From NCBI GenBank assembly GCA_023525715.1, contig CM042010.1, positions 62,113,729 through 62,177,728 on the forward strand: DNA of 64,000 nt, given 5' to 3'. The position numbers were made by a program, and so were the translations under genes. The notes under the pieces are model-generated. The model saw only the letters and a program-made list of their open reading frames with translations, ran no database searches and was not told the origin of the DNA. Within the stretch, counting starts at the first letter, position 1. Each line of letters starts with the position of its first letter. Shown here in pieces: positions 10,182 to 21,065 of the stretch. Source of the DNA: Cichorium intybus (lineage: Eukaryota > Streptophyta > Magnoliopsida > Asterales > Asteraceae).

Positions 10182-10278
10182 ACCATTCCGCATTTATTTT
10201 GCTATATTTCTGTTATTATCCATATGTCTATTTATGTTTCCCCATTGGAAATATAGCAAAATAAATGCGGAATGGTTT
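10182..10278. repeat. Inverted repeat joint of two leaders
   Basis: The leader following the ORF VII stop (10182-10210) is repeated in reverse at 10249-10278, with about 38 bp between the arms. The plus-strand copy ends at CCCCATT, exactly where tRNA-primed minus-strand DNA would begin. It is a tail-to-tail joint of two viral copies. Confidence 0.85.
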
Positions 10279-10459
10279 AACATGTGGTTTCTGAAATTCT
10301 TGCATGTAGATACTTAAGCTGATTATCGTAGATATCAACCTCTAACTGTGTTACAGGGAGATGGATATTACGTTCAATTCTATTTTTAAATCTTTGTTTA
10401 TGAATCTTTAATGCAAAATAATATCGATTGTTTTGTATTTGTATTTTCGAATCGGTCAT
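10277..10459 (-). CDS. ORF VII copy
   Basis: Open 60-residue copy, differing from that at 9999 by a few residues (VDIYDNQ instead of VNIYDNK). Its upstream leader is broken at about 10575, where a second partial ORF VII follows. Confidence 0.6.
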   Translation of the reverse strand: MTDSKIQIQNNRYYFALKIHKQRFKNRIERNIHLPVTQLEVDIYDNQLKYLHARISETTC

Positions 10460-10593
10460 GATGAATGAAGATGTGTAAGGGATGTACCTGACTGATGCCT
10501 GGACGATGCGTTGATTAACTGCTTCGTGGATACTTCGATAGGCTCTGCTATTCAGAAGCGCGAGGCTTCAACAGATGTGTTGATTAACTGCTT

Positions 10594-10736
10594 CGTAGAT
10601 ATCAACCTCTAACTGTGTTACAGGGAGATGGATATTACGTTCAATTCTATTTTTAAATCTTTGTTTATGAATCTTTAATGCAAAATAATATCGATTGTTT
10701 TGTATTTGTATTTTCGAATCGGTCATGATGTATGAA
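10594..10736 (-). pseudogene. Partial ORF VII duplicate
   Basis: The N-terminal three quarters of ORF VII (start at 10736) are fused at about 10594 to leader sequence (ACGAAGCAGTTAATC). The shared bases at the joint suggest slippage between two TACGA-like sites. Confidence 0.65.
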
Positions 10737-11248
10737 GATGTGTAAGGGATGTACCTGACTGATGCTTGGATTGATGTGTTGATTAACTGCTTCGTAGATG
10801 CTTCGATAGGCTCTGCTATTCAGAAGCACGAGGCTTCAACAGAGAACTCTGCTATGCAGAAGCATAAGGCTTCAACAGAGGGATTTTGAGAGCACTCAAA
10901 ACTTAACACAAATAAGCTCTGATTTATTACACTAGGCAAACGCCTTATTTATAGTACATGAGGGCTACTACTGCATACGTGCTATTATTGACACTACATT
11001 ATTGTGTCTAGCATTTACAAATAAAGACAAACTATAGGATGGTGACTGGCACCTAATTTACATAATTAAAAACAAACGACAAAAACTAAAAGTCTACATT
11101 ATTACAAGATATGATGAGGGGAGGGGCCACAAATATTCTTTGTGTCAAATCCAAATCCTCACCACCGCGAAAAATGCGTCGTGCATAATGATTGAATGGT
11201 TTTGATGAGTGCTGTGCACTGTTGATGAGTGTTGTGTACTGTTGTGTA
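10737..11248 (-). promoter_or_regulatory. Promoter and leader, lineage P1
   Basis: TATA box at 10945-10953 (minus) with AATAAA about 25 nt downstream and the tandem leader stem-loops at about 10810-10882. The G-rich tract GAGGGGAGGGG lies near 11116 on the plus strand. Confidence 0.78.
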
Positions 11249-12637
11249 TTATTCTTCCATTATCTCCATGAATGGTGTCTCGTCCTTGTTTTCTTGACAA
11301 TAATTGCATTGGTGACGTGGAAAATGCATAATATGTTTGCATAATTGTTTTTTAATTTCTGCAGGTAGAACGGCAAGATGGTGCGAGAATGTTTCAAATG
11401 GTTCTTCGAATCGTTCTACGGCTTGCATTCCTTCAGTTGATATTTCTGTGTCAGTTGGTGTATATAGTAGAAATGTTTTGCTGCAATAGTTTATTCTAAC
11501 TTGTGATTTTTGATCTTTTCTGTTGCCTATTCTTGAAGAGGCTAAATAAACTCCTGCTAATGAAAAAATTAGATGATCTTGTGTTGGTGTTTCATGTGGA
11601 AGTTCGTCTTTAGTTGGCTTAGTTCCATTACTGATTCCTATGTATGCAAATGTAATGCTTGGAACTAGTAGATGTGAGTCTTCGTCAAAAAATGGATAGC
11701 TGGAATATAATTTAATGAATAAATCACGTTCTTTTGCAAAACGTGTCTTGTAATGGCGAATAACTGATTGAAAATTAGTTGGAAATTCACTTATGCATTG
11801 TAGGTTGTTTCCATTTAGGTAGATTGTATCGATGAATCCATGGGTGAAATATTCCCAAAGAGTCATTGGATCGGTAAGGTTGGCTAAGAAGGTTGCTTTT
11901 GGGCCTGGCTTTCTTATGACTGGGTAAAAGCCCATTAGTGAATGGACCTCTGTGTATGAGACCAGGCTGTCCCATAATTTTGCGAATTTTTCTGTGGTTG
12001 GTTTTTTCATTAATTCTTTTTCTTTTGTAAATGGTATAGCTTGTAGGGCTGCTTTGGCTGCTTTGGCTGCGTTTAACTGGTTTAAAGACTTTGGTTGTGG
12101 TTCTGTTTTTAAAAGGGTTCCAAGGATTGTTGTCTTTGATGATTTTTCAACGGTTTCAGTTGTAACCGTTTTGTATGCTTCTCTGAATGCTTTTTCTGCT
12201 TCAGCTTTTGTTTTGTAACTTTTGTGTGTAACGTTCTTTCCAACGATATGAGAATTTGCAATTCCCCAATCGTTATAGATTCCTTTGTGTGGTCCGTTAA
12301 AAATAACGTACCATTTCTTCGTTTCTGCATCAGTTGATTGTTGATGAGTTTTGAATATTTCTTGAGTGTTACATGTGGATGATGATGGCTTTTCCTGTTG
12401 TTTATCGGAACTGTCTGATGAAATTTGCTGGATTGTTGGTGTAGGTGGAATGGTTGAACTTCCTGTTGACTTCTCTGCGTCTTCTTTGACTGGAGTGAAC
12501 TGTGTTGACAATATCTGTAGTGTTTGTTGGAGCTGTTCTTCTTCCTTCTTGATTGTTTCTAGTTGCTTCATCATGGCTACTTTTTGTTCCTGCTTCTGTT
12601 TTAGCTGGTGCTGGATTTGCTTCATAATGGCTTCCAT
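11249..12637 (-). CDS. TAV: Transactivator/viroplasmin, intact
   Basis: 462 residues, one of two undamaged TAV copies. Residues 1-45 are a Gln/Glu/Lys-rich likely coiled coil; 50-105 are Ser/Thr/Pro-rich linker; about 106-155 form the small viroplasmin domain (KKWYVIFNGPHKGIYNDW, then TKAEAEKAFREAYK), related to the N-terminal domain of RNase H1. The centre (about 215-420) holds the transactivation region, and the C-terminus has HQCNYCQ, a possible zinc site. It starts 16 nt before the Pol stop. By family it promotes reinitiation and forms the viral factory in the cytoplasm. Confidence 0.93.
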   Translation of the reverse strand: MEAIMKQIQHQLKQKQEQKVAMMKQLETIKKEEEQLQQTLQILSTQFTPVKEDAEKSTGSSTIPPTPTIQQISSDSSDKQQEKPSSSTCNTQEIFKTHQQSTDAETKKWYVIFNGPHKGIYNDWGIANSHIVGKNVTHKSYKTKAEAEKAFREAYKTVTTETVEKSSKTTILGTLLKTEPQPKSLNQLNAAKAAKAALQAIPFTKEKELMKKPTTEKFAKLWDSLVSYTEVHSLMGFYPVIRKPGPKATFLANLTDPMTLWEYFTHGFIDTIYLNGNNLQCISEFPTNFQSVIRHYKTRFAKERDLFIKLYSSYPFFDEDSHLLVPSITFAYIGISNGTKPTKDELPHETPTQDHLIFSLAGVYLASSRIGNRKDQKSQVRINYCSKTFLLYTPTDTEISTEGMQAVERFEEPFETFSHHLAVLPAEIKKQLCKHIMHFPRHQCNYCQENKDETPFMEIMEE

Positions 12638-14673
12638 TCTCTCGTCAATGTATCTGCTATGTGGTTGTGCTCACTCTTTATGTACCTGAGATATGGATGA
12701 AACTGGTGTAATTGTAACTGCCAACGGATTAGCCTTCCTCGACAGTAATCTTCTTGTAACTTGTATCGCCCGAATCCTAACAAATATTTTGAATCTGTTC
12801 GGAGTTCAAATCTTGTCTGTAGTAGATCGATTTTCCATTTCTTTAAGGTTCAAGACATGCCAGTGTTTCTCTTTCATGTGTACTGTAGTTTTGTTCAGTT
12901 TGGGAAAATGTTCCCGATACATATTTACATAATTTTTTCTCGTATTTATCAGTTTTTAATACTTCTGATGATACTTTTGTATCAATGTATGCTTCTGGTA
13001 ATACTTTCGTATTACTGTTTACTTTTGATGATACTTTCGTATCACTGTATGCTTCTGGTAATACTTTCGTATCACTGTATGCTTCTGGTAATACTTTCTT
13101 ATTACTGTATACTTTTGATGATACTTTCGTATCACTGTATGCTTCGAATGGTTTAGGCAGAAGGTTTCCCTCGGTGTCTAAACCCAATAATATTTTTCAT
13201 TGTATAATTGCTTTTAGGCATCCTGCTCAAGTATCTTTTGATGCATCCGTTTCGACTATTAAAAAGTCGTCCGGTTGCGAGTTGTATAGTGTTGGTAAAA
13301 CATGAATTTTTTCTTTTATATTTTTGACTAAAATAGTATCTTCATTGGTCCAAGACCATGGTATTTTTTCTGATATTTTCTTTTGTAAAATTCTTCTTTC
13401 ATTTGCTAAATTTTTTAGAAAACCTTGTTGTGCGATGTAGTTTAAACAGCCAAGAAATCGTTGTATTTGTTTCCGGTTTTCTAGTTTATCGGGAAATAAA
13501 TACAATTTTTCTCGAACATTATCTGTTAAAGAAAGTTGTCCGTTTTCTTCGATTTTTAGTCCTAAATATTCAACTTTAGTTTGTAAAAGTTTAGATTTCT
13601 TTTTTGATAAAACTGAACCTTTTTCTTTAATTCTTTGTAAAACTTTAATAACTGCTTCAAGGTGTTTTAGACCAAATGGTAGAACGTTCCATTCGTAGTG
13701 TCGCTGAGGTGGACATGAAAAAGCCGTTAGTGGTTTCGTATCTTCGTGTAGTCGTAGTTGCCAATATCCTGATTTTGCATCAAATGTGCTAAAGTGTGTA
13801 TTTCCTTTTAGTTTTTCTAAAAGGTATTCTTTTCTTGGTAATTTATATGAATCTCCAATAGTTGCATCATTCATTTTTTTATAATTAATAACCATTCTTC
13901 TTTTTCCTCGTTTTATTTCATTATGATTTTCTACATAAAAGGCGGGTGCAGAGTGTGGACTCGTGCTATTTCTTATAATTCCTTTTTCTAAAAGCTGACT
14001 ACATTCGGTTTTAAACTCATTTACATCTTTTATACTATATGGTATTTTATTAGGTACATTAATTTCTGCTTTAGGATCTTTTAGTAGTAAAATCGTTTCT
14101 TACCATAAAATCATTATTTGTGTTTTTTAATTGATCTAATGGATTTTCACTACATACTTCTTCTAGTTGTTTTTCAGCAATATCTTTTGTTAATGTTAAT
14201 AATACTCGTAGTTGAAAACCAACTTCTTGTTTCATTATTTTAATAAGATCATATTGTTTAATTATAGAGGTTTTTATAATTCCTTTAGATGGGTGTTTGA
14301 TGCTTATGTATTCGGTTGTTTGAACAAAATGATTATATAATTTTAAAAAATTATTTCCAATAACAAGATCTATTCCTGAATCATGTTGATATATGGTTGG
14401 TGTGATAAAAGGAGTTTTTTCTATAATAACACTAATATTTCTTCCTACATACCAAATGTTATGTACAGATTTATCAGCAATAGTAATTTTAATTGGTATT
14501 TTAAGTTTTTCCCATTTTGCTAAAATATTCTTTTTTCCAAAACATAGTGTTGCACCTGTATCAATATATGCGATTACTTTTCGATTATCTATTGTGGTTG
14601 TTATAAATGTACTATTAGGGTTAACTTTAGGTTTTTCTTTACTTTTTTGATTGCTATATTTACTATTAGTCAT
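12622..14673 (-). pseudogene. Pol: Pol with damaged protease joint and RT lacking YIDD
   Basis: Starts at 14673 with the retropepsin-like protease (AYIDTGATLCFG). At about 14084-14110 a piece of MP leader replaces 15 bp of Pol and shifts the frame. RT has an in-frame 114-bp deletion (38 codons) at about 13664 that removes the FxQAPA part and the catalytic YIDD; the deletion ends share ACA. RNase H has TGG to TGA at 13227-13229 and a 1-nt deletion near 12847. This copy cannot make active RT. Confidence 0.92.
12967..13146 (-). repeat. Hairpin repeat array, 6 x 30 bp
   Basis: Six units inside the RNase H region in the order typical of component B. One unit has a loop change (viral sense AATAA-GAAA-GTATT). 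Confidence 0.88.
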
Positions 14674-14812
14674 GACAATTACTAAATAATTGATCTAATA
14701 TATCATTATTTATATAATTTTTTAATATAATATTTTTATAACTATTTTCTTTATTTCTTTTATACTTTTTAAACCATGTTTTTAATTTTTGTAACATATT
14801 TTTGATTACCAT
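14666..14812 (-). CDS. ORF B, 48-residue form
   Basis: Component B version of ORF B. It lacks the internal TNKKD...LTKED segment of the A form and ends NCHD. Its stop overlaps the Pol start as ATGACTAA. Basic N-terminal half; function unknown. Confidence 0.6.
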   Translation of the reverse strand: MVIKNMLQKLKTWFKKYKRNKENSYKNIILKNYINNDILDQLFSNCHD

Positions 14813-14878
14813 GTTAAAGGTGGTTTGATAGAAAGTGGTTGTTTAGTATTTTTAACTTCTAATAATTTATAAATCTGT

Positions 14879-14983
14879 TCAATTTTTTGTAATATCTCTG
14901 GTATTTGTTTTACCAATAATTGTTGTTTCATCTTTCATTTGTAATTCTATATCATTTATTTTACTACTAGATGATTCTGTCAT
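14879..14983 (-). pseudogene. ORF A truncated by 62-bp deletion
   Basis: The start overlaps the MP stop. A 62-bp deletion between two ATGAAA repeats shifts the frame, leaving 34 codons. The same deletion is found at 25873 and 40012, so it predates the spread of these B copies. The former reading frame would end at 14806. Confidence 0.75.
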
Positions 14984-15930
14984 ATTCTTAAACTTAATGA
15001 TCTAATCATTTCTTTTATTTCTTCAATGTTTTCATCTTTTCTATTTTCCGTAGATGTTGAAGGTTGTATTTCTTAAATAGAGTATCTTCCTGTAATTGTT
15101 GAAATTGGAGGCTCTATTATTGGGTCTCTTTTAACTAAAGGTGTAATTATTTGTTGTCGAAAATCTGTTTCATAAACTGGTTTATTATCTGTTCTTTTTG
15201 GTGATTCAAGAGATAATAAAGGTTCAAATAGTTTATAAATATGAATTCTATCTTCTGTTTTAAATGTAATACTATGATGAGAATTTGTTAATGCATAGTT
15301 TATTTGATATGTTAAAGTAAAAGGATGATTTCCTTTTAACATAAAATTTTGTCTTAATAATTTATATCTTACTGTAATACTATTACTTAGATTTCTATCT
15401 TTTAAACTAAGTCCTAATTGTATATTTATATTAAATTTTATTTTTCCTTCAATTAAATTTCCTTTTCCTTTTGCAATAATACTTTCTTGACTATTAATTA
15501 TACGATCATCTCTAATTTCTAATTCTATTGGTGTATCTAAATCACTAAAAGTACTTTTCAAAATTACTTGAATTGTAGATATATGAATATATGCTATCTT
15601 TGATCGATCTATTTCTTTGATATGTTGTATTTTATTTTTGATCTGTTGTTTATTAATAATAGGTATAATTATATTTCCTTGAGTTGATTCTATAGGTATC
15701 GGTTCTTCACCTACTATTTTACCATAATAAATAATATTTTTTCTTGAAAATAGATTTTTAAGTGTATCGTATTTAAAATTATGTTTTTCTGATAATGTAA
15801 AATTTGATTTTCTAATATCATATTTATTTATATTATTTTTACTAACTAGAGCATCAAATATATATCCTGATTCATTTTCTTTGTTATTAATAATTATTGA
15901 TTCATTATTCTCGTTAGATGTAGACATCAT
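14980..15930 (-). pseudogene. MP: Movement protein, late nonsense codon
   Basis: Same length and alignment as the 316-residue MP. TCA to TAA at 15073-15075 ends it after 285 residues; the 30K core is complete. The lost tail is the Ser/Glu-rich C-terminus. Confidence 0.88.
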
Positions 15931-16246
15931 AAGAGTTGTTTTTTAATTAAATCGTTGCTTATATTTACTAATTATAGTATTTATTAAAATCATAACTTAG
16001 CTTTCAATCTTGACTTATCTTTCTAATTAAATATTGTTATTTGTCATATTAGATTGTAGTTTAGCTCGTTACTTATCATGAATTAAATTGTTACTTAGCT
16101 CTGATATAGTAAAATCGTTTCTTACCATAAAATCGTTACTTAGCTTTGATATAGTAAAATCGTTACTTAGCTCTGATACCAAATGGGGAAACATAAATGG
16201 ACATATGGATAATAACAGATATATAGCAAAATAAATGCGGAATGGT
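15931..16246 (-). promoter_or_regulatory. Leader with primer-binding site
   Basis: A full PBS, TGGTATCAGAGC in viral sense, lies at 16170-16181, complementary to the 3' end of plant initiator tRNA-Met. It is followed by repeats of the TATCARAGCTAAGTAACGA type and the AT-rich stretch up to the MP start. This is the start site of minus-strand DNA synthesis. Confidence 0.85.
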
Positions 16247-16429
16247 TTAACATGTGGTTTCTGAAATTCTTGCATGTAGATACTTAAGCTGATTATCGTA
16301 GATATCAACCTCTAACTGTGTTACAGGGAGATGGATATTACGTTCAATTCTATTTTTAAATCTTTTTTTATGAATCTTTAATGCAAAATAATATCGATTG
16401 TTTTGTATTTGTATTTTCGAATCGGTCAT
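16247..16429 (-). CDS. ORF VII copy
   Basis: Open 60-residue copy with one change (HKKRF). It lies between promoter P2 and the PBS at 16170-16181. Confidence 0.62.
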   Translation of the reverse strand: MTDSKIQIQNNRYYFALKIHKKRFKNRIERNIHLPVTQLEVDIYDNQLKYLHARISETTC

Positions 16430-16855
16430 GATGTATGAGGATGTGTAAGGGATGTACCTGACTGATGCCTGGACGATGCGTTGATTAACTGCTTCGTGGA
16501 TACTTCGATAGGCTCTGCTATTCAGAAGCGCGAGGCTTCAACAGAGAACTCTGCTATTCAGAAGCATAAGGCTTCAACAGAGGAATTTTGAGAGCACTCA
16601 AAACTTAACACAAATAAGCTCTGCTTTATTACACTAGGAAAATGCCTTATTTATAGTACATGAGGGACTCTTCTAGAGTCTAATAGTATCCTACACTAAT
16701 AATACACTAACTAGTGGTGTCTAGCACTACATTATTGTGTCTAGCACCATAACAATAAAGACAAACTACATGATGGTGACTAGCACCTAATTTACATAAT
16801 GGAAAACAAACGACAAAATATAATGGTAGATATGATGAGGGTGGGGTTCACGCCT
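16430..16855 (-). promoter_or_regulatory. Promoter and leader, lineage P2
   Basis: TATA box at 16647-16655 (minus). Upstream sequence differs from P1: it has the hairpin GACTC-TAGAA-GAGTC, TAGTTAGTGTATTATTAG and GTGCTAGACAC repeats. The copy ends at 16855 in the tract GAGGGTGGGGTT, where it is joined to a plus-strand RNase H copy. Confidence 0.75.
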
Positions 16856-17389
16856 AAACCATTCGAAGCATACAGCGATACGAAAGTATCATCAAAAGTA
16901 TACAGTAATACGAAAGTATTACCAGAAGCATACAGTGATACGAAAGTATTACCAGAAGCATACAGTGATACGAAAGTATCATCAAAAGTAAACAGTAATA
17001 CGGAAGTATTACCAGAAGCATACATTGATACAAAAGTATCATCAGAAGTATTAAAAACTGATAAATACGAGAAAAAATTATGTAAATATGTATCGGGAAC
17101 ATTTTCCCAAACTGAACAAAACTACAGTACACATGAAAGAGAAATACTGGCATGTCTCAGAACCTTAAAGAAATGGAAAATCGATCTACTACAGACAAGA
17201 TTTGAACTCCGAACAGATTCAAAATATCTGTTAGGATTCTGGCGATACAAGTTACAAGAAGATTACTGTCGTGGAAGGCTAATCCGTTTGCAGTTACAAT
17301 TACACCAGTTTCATCCATATCTTAGGTACATAAAGAGTGAGCACAACCACATAGCAGATACATTGACGAGAGAATGGAAGCCATTATGA
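16856..17389 (+). pseudogene. Pol: Pol fragment: RNase H domain only
   Basis: Starts inside RNase H just before the repeats (PKPFEAYSD) and reads openly to the Pol stop. The first catalytic Asp is lost; THEREILAC, RTDSKYLL and HNHIADTLTRE remain. The open frame from 16799 has a false start in inverted promoter sequence. Confidence 0.85.
16864..17043 (+). repeat. Hairpin repeat array, 6 x 30 bp
   Basis: Six units; the fifth has the loop GGAA, which is still GNRA, and the last has AAAA. The first unit has CGATAC in place of TGATAC, leaving the inner stem intact. Confidence 0.88.
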
Positions 17390-18761
17390 AGCAAATCCAG
17401 CACCAGCTAAAACAAAAGCAGGAACAGAAAGCAGCCATGATGAAGCAACTAGAAACAATCAAGAAAGAAGAAGAACAGCTCCAACAAACACTGCAGATAT
17501 TGTCAACACAGTTCACTCCAGTCAAAGAAGACGCAGAAAAGCCAACAGGCAGTTCAACCATTCCACCTACACCAACAATCCAGCAAATTTCATCAGACAA
17601 TACCGATAAACAACAGGAGAAGCCATCATCATCCACATGTAACACTCAAGAAATATTCAAAACTCATCAACAATCAACTGATGCAGAGACGAAGAAATGG
17701 TACGTTATTTTTAACGGACCACACAAAGGAATCTATAACGATTGGGGAATTGCAAATTCTCATATCGTTAGAAAGAACGTTACACACAAAAGTTACAAAA
17801 CAAAAGCTGAAGCAGAAACAGCATTCAGAGAAGCATACAAAACGGTTACAACTGAAGCCGTTGAAAAATCATCAAAAACAACCATCCTTGGAATCCTTCC
17901 AAAAACAGAACCACAACCAAAATCTTTAAACCAGTTAAACGCAGCCAAAGCAGCCAAAGCAGCCCTACAAGCTATACCATTTACAAAAGAAAAAGAATTA
18001 ATAAAAAAACCAACCACAGAAAAATTCGCAAAATTATGGGACAGCCTAGTCTCATACACAGAGGTCCATTCACTAATGGGATTTTACCCAGTCATAAGAA
18101 AGCCAGGCCCAAAAGCAATCTTCTTAGCCAACCTTACCGATCCAATGACTCTTTGGGAATATTTCACCCATGGATTCATCGATACAATCTACCTAAATGG
18201 AAACAACCTATAGTGCATTAGTGAATTTCCAACTAATTTTCAATCAGTCATCCGCCATTACAAAACACGTTTTGCCAAGGAACGTGATTTATTCATTAAA
18301 TTATATTCCAGCTATCCATTTTTGATGAAGACTCACAGCTACTAATTCCAAGCATTACATTTGCATACATGGAAATCAGTAATGGAACTAAGCCAACTAA
18401 AGACGAACTTCCACATGAAACACCAACACAAGATCATCTAATTTTTTCATTAGCAGGAGATTATTTAGCCTCTTCGAGAATAGGCAATGGAAAAGATCAA
18501 AAATCACAAGTCAGGATAAACTATTGCAGTAAAACATTTCTGTTATATACAACAAATGACACAGAAATATCAACTGAAGGAATGCAAGCCGTAGAACGAT
18601 TCGAATAACCATTTGAAACATTCTCGCATCATCTTGCCGTTCTACCTGCAGAAATTAAAAAACAATTATGCAAACATATTATGCATTTTCCACGTCACCA
18701 ATGCAATTATTGTCAAGAAAACAAGGACGAGACACCATTCATGGAGATAATGGAAGAATAA
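17374..18761 (+). pseudogene. TAV: TAV with nonsense codons and frameshift
   Basis: Full-length by homology. CAG to TAG at 18211-18213, a 1-nt deletion in a T run near 18322 and GAA to TAA at 18606-18608 break it. The N-terminal 279 residues, including the viroplasmin domain, are open. Confidence 0.88.
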
Positions 18762-19358
18762 TACACAACAGTACACAACACTCATCAACAGTGCACAACA
18801 CTCATCAAAATCATTCAATCATTATGCACGACGCATTTTTCGCGGTGGTGAGGATTTGGATTTGACACAAAGAATATTTGTGGCCCCTCCCCTCATCATA
18901 TCTTGTAATAATGTAGACTTTTAGTTTTTGTCGTTTGTTTTTAATTATGTAAATTAGGTGCCAGTCACCATCCTATAGTTTGTCTTTATTTGTAAGTGCT
19001 AGACACAATAATGTAGTGTCAATAATAGCACGTATGCAGTAGCAGCCCTCATGTTGCTAGTTATTCTTGGAGTGTTTCCATTTATTATATAATTTATTAT
19101 ATAACTAAAAGTCTACATTATTACAAGATATGATGAGGGGAGGGGCCCTAGTGTAATAAATCAGAGCTTATTTGTGTTAAGTTTTGAGTGCTCTCAAAAT
19201 TCCTCTGTTGAAGCCTTATGCTTCTGAATAGCAGAGTTCTCTGTTGAATCCTCGCGCTTCTGAATAGCAGAGCCTATCGAAGCATCTACGAAGTAGTTAA
19301 TCAACGCATCAATCCAAGCATCAGTCAGGTACATCCCTTACACATCTTCATACATCAT
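18762..19358 (+). promoter_or_regulatory. Promoter P1 with TATA box replaced
   Basis: Normal P1 sequence to about 19052, then about 95 bp of patchwork (CP start region and promoter pieces in reverse) that replaces the TATA box. The leader resumes at about 19147 (CTAGTGTAATAAATC) with the stem-loops and ends at an ORF VII start at 19358. Probably inactive. Confidence 0.6.
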
Positions 19359-19967
19359 GACCGAGTGGTGAGGATTTTTCGCGGTGGTGAGGAAGAAATG
19401 GTATAGCTTGTAGGGCTGCTTTGGCTGCGTTTAACTGGTTTAAAGACTTTGGTTGTGGTTCTGTTTTTGGAAGGATTCCAAGGATGGTTGTTTTTGATGA
19501 TTTTTCAATGGCTTCAGTTGTAACCGTTTTGTATGCTTCTCTGAATACGTGCTATGATTTTTCAACAGAGAACTCTGCTATTCAGAAGCATAAGGCTTCA
19601 ACAGAGGAATTTTGAGAGCACTCAAAACTTAACACAAATAAGCTCTGATTTATTACACTAGGCAAACGGCTTATTTATAGTACATGAGGGCTGCTACTGC
19701 ATACGTGCTATTATTGACACTACATTATTGTGTCTAGCACTTACAAATAAAGACAAACTATAGGATGGTGACTGGCACCTAATTTACATAATTAAAAACA
19801 AACGACAAAAACTAAAAGTCTACATTATTACAAGATATGATGAGGGGAGGGGTTTTAAATCTTTGTTTATGAATCTTTAATGCAAAATAATATCGATTGT
19901 TTTGTATTTGTATTTTCGAATCGGTCATGATGTATGAAGATGTGTAAGGGATGTACCTGACTGATGG

Positions 19968-20067
19968 ATAATTCAGTAAGCTCAACAGGAATTTAGAGGT
20001 TGATATCTACGATAATCATAATTCAGTAAGCTCAACAGGAATTTAGAGGTTGATATCTACGATAATC
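19968..20067 (+). repeat. Two tandem 50-bp copies with non-viral half
   Basis: Each 50-bp copy has a 27-bp part not seen elsewhere in the window (ATAATTCAGTAAGCTCAACA and on) followed by an ORF VII piece. The unknown half could be host filler DNA captured at a joint. Confidence 0.8.
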
Positions 20068-20215
20068 AACTTAAGTATCTACATGCAAGAATTTCAGAAA
20101 CCACATGTTAAACCATTCCGCATTTATTTTGCTATATTTCTGTTATTATCCATAAATGGACATATGGATAATGATGATGATGGCTTAACACAAATAAGCT
20201 CTGAGAGTAACCATT

Positions 20216-20227
20216 TGGTATCAGAGC
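20216..20227 (+). promoter_or_regulatory. Primer-binding site in scrambled zone
   Basis: Full TGGTATCAGAGC followed by three TATCAGAGC repeats, isolated from any MP. It ends in a joint to reversed Pol sequence at about 20318. Confidence 0.75.
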
Positions 20228-20740
20228 TAAGTAACGATTTTACTATATCAGAGCTAAGTAACGATTTTAATATATCAGAGCTTATTTGTGTAATCGATAT
20301 AGTAAAATCGTTTTCTTGATTATTTGTGTTTTTTAATTGATCTAATGGATTTTCACTACATACTTCTTCTAGTTGTTTTTTAGCAATATCTTTTGTTAAT
20401 TTTACTATATCAGTATCTAGTTGCTTCATCATGGCTACTTTTTGTTCCTGCTTCTGTTTTAGCTGGTGCTGGATTTGCTTCATAATGGCTTCCATTCTCT
20501 CGTCAATGTATCTGCTATGTGGTTGTGCTCACTCTTTATGTACCTGAGATATGGATGAAACTGGTGTAATTGTAACTGCCAACGGATTAGCCTTCCACGA
20601 CAGTAATCTTCTTGTAACTTGTATCGCCAGAATCCTAAAAGTTATTTTGAATCTGTTCGGAGTTCAAATCTTGTTGTTTATGAATCTTTAATGCAAAATA
20701 ATATCGATTGTTTTGTATTTGTATTTTCGAATCGGTCATG

Positions 20741-21020
20741 ATGTATGAAGATGTGTAAGGGATGTACCTGACTGATGTCTTGACGATGCGTTGATTAACT
20801 GCTTCGTGGATACTTCGATAGGCTCTGCTATTCAGAAGCGCGAGGCTTCAACAGAGAACTCTGCTATTCAGAAGCATAAGGCTTCAACAGAGGAATTTTG
20901 AGATCACTCAAAACTTAACACAAATAAGCTCTGATTTATTACACTAGGCAAACGCCTTATTTATAGTACATGAGGGCTGCTACTGTATACGTGCTATTAT
21001 TGACACTACATTATTGTGTC
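20741..21020 (-). promoter_or_regulatory. Promoter P1 fragment
   Basis: TATA box at 20957-20965 (minus) with leader stem-loops at about 20823-20895. It is cut at 21020 by a joint to leader sequence in the opposite direction. Confidence 0.65.
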
Positions 21021-21065
21021 CATTTATATTTCTGTTATTATCCATATGTCCATTTATGTTTCCCC

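Larger units (their letters stand above)
10249..16855 (-). mobile_element. Component B unit B1
   Basis: Reading right to left: promoter P2, ORF VII, PBS, MP, ORF A, ORF B, Pol, TAV, promoter P1, ORF VII. ORF C and CP are absent: ORF B (14666-14812) ends inside the Pol start at 14673. This is the only B unit that keeps every module from promoter to the next ORF VII, and it spans about 6 kb. TAV is intact; MP, ORF A and Pol are damaged. Confidence 0.87.
19359..21065. other. Scrambled zone of short viral fragments
   Basis: No gene is intact. In order: promoter scraps (19359-19392), TAV piece in reverse (19396-19547), leader and promoter in reverse (19560-19855, TATA 19671-19679), ORF VII piece in reverse (19855-19965), a 50-bp duplicate, ORF VII 3' half (20045-20118), PBS region, Pol linker in reverse (20318-20405), TAV start/Pol end in reverse (20417-20670), ORF VII and promoter in reverse (20670-21020), leader forward (21020-21065). 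It looks like many template switches or end-joining events. Confidence 0.75.

Noticed and set aside
11145..11342. 65-residue ORF ending AVVRIWI, repeated at 18668, 22121 and 57296
   Set aside because: An alternative frame over the TAV end and promoter; its length changes with neutral indels in the spacer.
12693..12932. 79-residue ORF (MDETGVIVTANGLAF)
   Set aside because: Antisense of RNase H opened by a small deletion; seen in one copy only.
13358..13579. 73-residue ORF (MVFFLIFSFVKFF), repeated near 27389, 37344, 41528, 55060 and 60420
   Set aside because: Antisense frame of the RT connection region; Phe/Leu-rich because the sense strand is A-rich.
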